In this document: positions 62,653 through 64,000 of the stretch, in pieces
How the letters are laid out: each line of letters begins with the position of its first letter
Numbering within the stretch: the stretch's first letter is position 1
Assembly (NCBI GenBank): GCA_020746835.1
Contig: JAGPNK010000008.1
Coordinates: 1,674,001 to 1,738,000, forward strand
Length of the DNA: 64,000 bases
Direction: 5' to 3'
Source of the DNA: Stachybotrys elegans
Taxonomy: Eukaryota; Ascomycota; Sordariomycetes; Hypocreales; Stachybotryaceae
Translations under genes and position numbers: made by a program
The notes under the pieces: generated by a model
What the model saw: only the letters and a program-made list of their open reading frames with translations
Told to the model about the DNA's origin: nothing
The model's database searches: none

Positions 62653-64000
62653 ATGAGACTTCGAGGAATCGTGTGGCCGCTTCTAGGTGGCTTCTGGGCG
62701 GCCGCCGCCGTCGAGAGTTCGGAGTCGAACACCTCGGACGATAGCAACGTACTACCTGGAGCTTATATTGTCGAGTTTGAGGATTCAGTTGACATACAGG
62801 TCAGCCCCACTGACACTTGACCCAAGTTGTTGACTTTGCTGACGAACTTACAGTCCTCTGGTGACTTCTTCCGAGATCTCGAGTCTGTCAATGTGGTTGC
62901 TACGCCTCGTCTCGCTCTCTCGTCCTCACTGTTTCGGGGCATGTCATTCCGAGTGGATAACACTCAGGAACTCAACGAAACCGAGAGGAGCATATTGAGT
63001 CTCTCCAATGTAAAGAAACTATGGCCGGTTCAAATCACGCCAAGACCCAACGATCAGGTCATTTGGGTTGCGGACAGTCAGACCGTTCCTTTGGATCTCT
63101 CGCGAAAACGACAAGCGCCGGTCGAAAATGCCTTCTCACCCCATGTTATGACACAAGTTGATCGTCTACGAGCTGAGGGATACACAGGCAAGGGCATCAA
63201 GATTGCAGTTATTGATACTGGAGTCGACTACACGCACCCTGCTCTTGGAGGCTGCTTCGGCCCTGGTTGCTTGATCTCGCATGGCGCTGACCTCGTCGGT
63301 GATGCGTACAACGGCCAGAACGAACCGGTGCCAGACGGGGATCCAATGGAAACGTGCCCCAACAGTTTCCATGGAACCCATGTCACTGGCATCATTGCGG
63401 CGCAAGAGAATCCCTTCGGGTTCACGGGCGCCGCGCCAGACACCAGCATCGGCGCGTACAAGGTGTTTGGCTGCACCGGCGGTGTCGCCAACGACGTGCT
63501 CATCGCCGCCTTTGCTCGGGCCGTTGAAGATGGAAACGACATTATCACGGCTTCACTTGGAAGCACAAACGGCTGGAGCGATAACCCGACCGCAGTGGCT
63601 CTTCAGCGCATCGTCGAGGCGGGCGTCACAGTCACCGTGGCAGCCGGCAACGAGGGCACCAACGGCATGTTCTTCGCCTCTTCAGGCGCGTCGGGTAAAG
63701 GCGTGACGGCCGTGGGATCCGTTGTTGCCGATGTTGATACTGTCATCGGCTACCACTCCACGTTCGAGACGGAAACTTCTGGTGAGGAGGATTTTGGATG
63801 GCTCGAGGGTATTCCCGCCTTTGGCAACATTTCTCTGCCACTCTACGCGACCAGCAATTCCACCTCTACGCCAGACGATGCTTGCAACCCACTGCCGAGC
63901 GACACTCCGGATCTCTCAGAGTACATTGTTCTCGTACGCCGAGCTAACTGCTCAGAATCCCAGCAGGCCCGTAACATTGTGGAAAGGGGTGGCAAGTACA
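62653..64000 (+). CDS. Second large subtilisin-like protease (S8A), cut by the window edge
   Basis: Exon 1 is 62653-62799 and exon 2 starts at 62854 and runs open to the window end. A signal peptide (MRLRGIVWPLLGGFWAAAA) is followed by the propeptide motif PGAYIVEFEDS, a KRQ maturation-like site and ENAFSPHVMTQVDRLRAEGY. The catalytic Asp is in IAVIDTGVDYTHP and the catalytic His in FHGTHVTGIIAAQE; the Ser lies beyond the window. It keeps the GCFGPGC and NDVLIAAFARAVEDGNDIIT elements shared with the protease at 30635. The first intron is at the same place as in the paralogue, but the paralogue's second intron (between G and V of the Asp motif) is absent here. A PA-type region begins near the end. 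Confidence 0.9.

Overview
The window is nuclear DNA of a filamentous ascomycete (Pezizomycotina, most likely Sordariomycetes; this placement is inference). The signs are compact genes, GT-AG introns of about 45-115 nt with CTAAC/CTGAC-type branch sites, a tRNA intron, Zn2Cys6 regulators, a PTH11-like fragment and a HET-domain fragment, BioDA fusion architecture, and fungal cell-wall and plant-cell-wall enzymes (Crh-type GH16, GH62, CBM1-GH12). Exon boundaries were worked out by hand from reading frames and splice sites and are given in the entries.

Layout. 1-2.4 kb: end of a transcription factor, a DUF4267 membrane protein, and a tRNA-Leu(AAG) with an intron, followed by an inverted partial copy of its own 3' end. 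3.6-9.3 kb: a complete biotin cluster in which BioF and BioB converge and BioB and BioDA diverge, covering every step from pimeloyl thioester to biotin. 10.3-12.1 kb: a decayed short-chain dehydrogenase and a BTB protein. 13.4-17.3 kb: an FAD monooxygenase divergent from a Zn2Cys6 regulator. 18-19.5 kb: an annexin with a Pro/Gln/Gly/Tyr-rich tail. 20.8-24.3 kb: a second regulator whose zinc cluster looks eroded, and a four-repeat protein of unknown function. 25.5-28 kb: a secreted NucA/NucB-like nuclease and an acyl-CoA thioesterase.

28.7-41.6 kb is rich in secreted and surface functions: GH62 arabinofuranosidase, a large subtilisin, a non-canonical M19 dipeptidase divergent from a Dal5/Liz1-type transporter, CBM1-GH12 endoglucanase, and a membrane-anchored fucose-lectin-like protein. 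42-45.7 kb holds the housekeeping GTPase/ATPase OLA1 surrounded by gene fragments (HET domain, a frameshifted ORF, a PTH11-like piece).

47.4-55.6 kb is one intronless ORF for a surface protein of about 2746 residues. It has a signal peptide, an acidic block, about 1590 residues of His-Ser-Thr repeats with histidine typically every fourth residue, a conserved globular domain after a KR site, further low-complexity repeats, a Cys-containing domain and a GPI-type tail. It is the most unusual object in the window. 56.9-64 kb: a GPI-anchored Crh-type GH16 transglycosylase, a disordered fungal protein, a long gene-poor stretch, and the start of a second subtilisin paralogous to the one at 30.6 kb.
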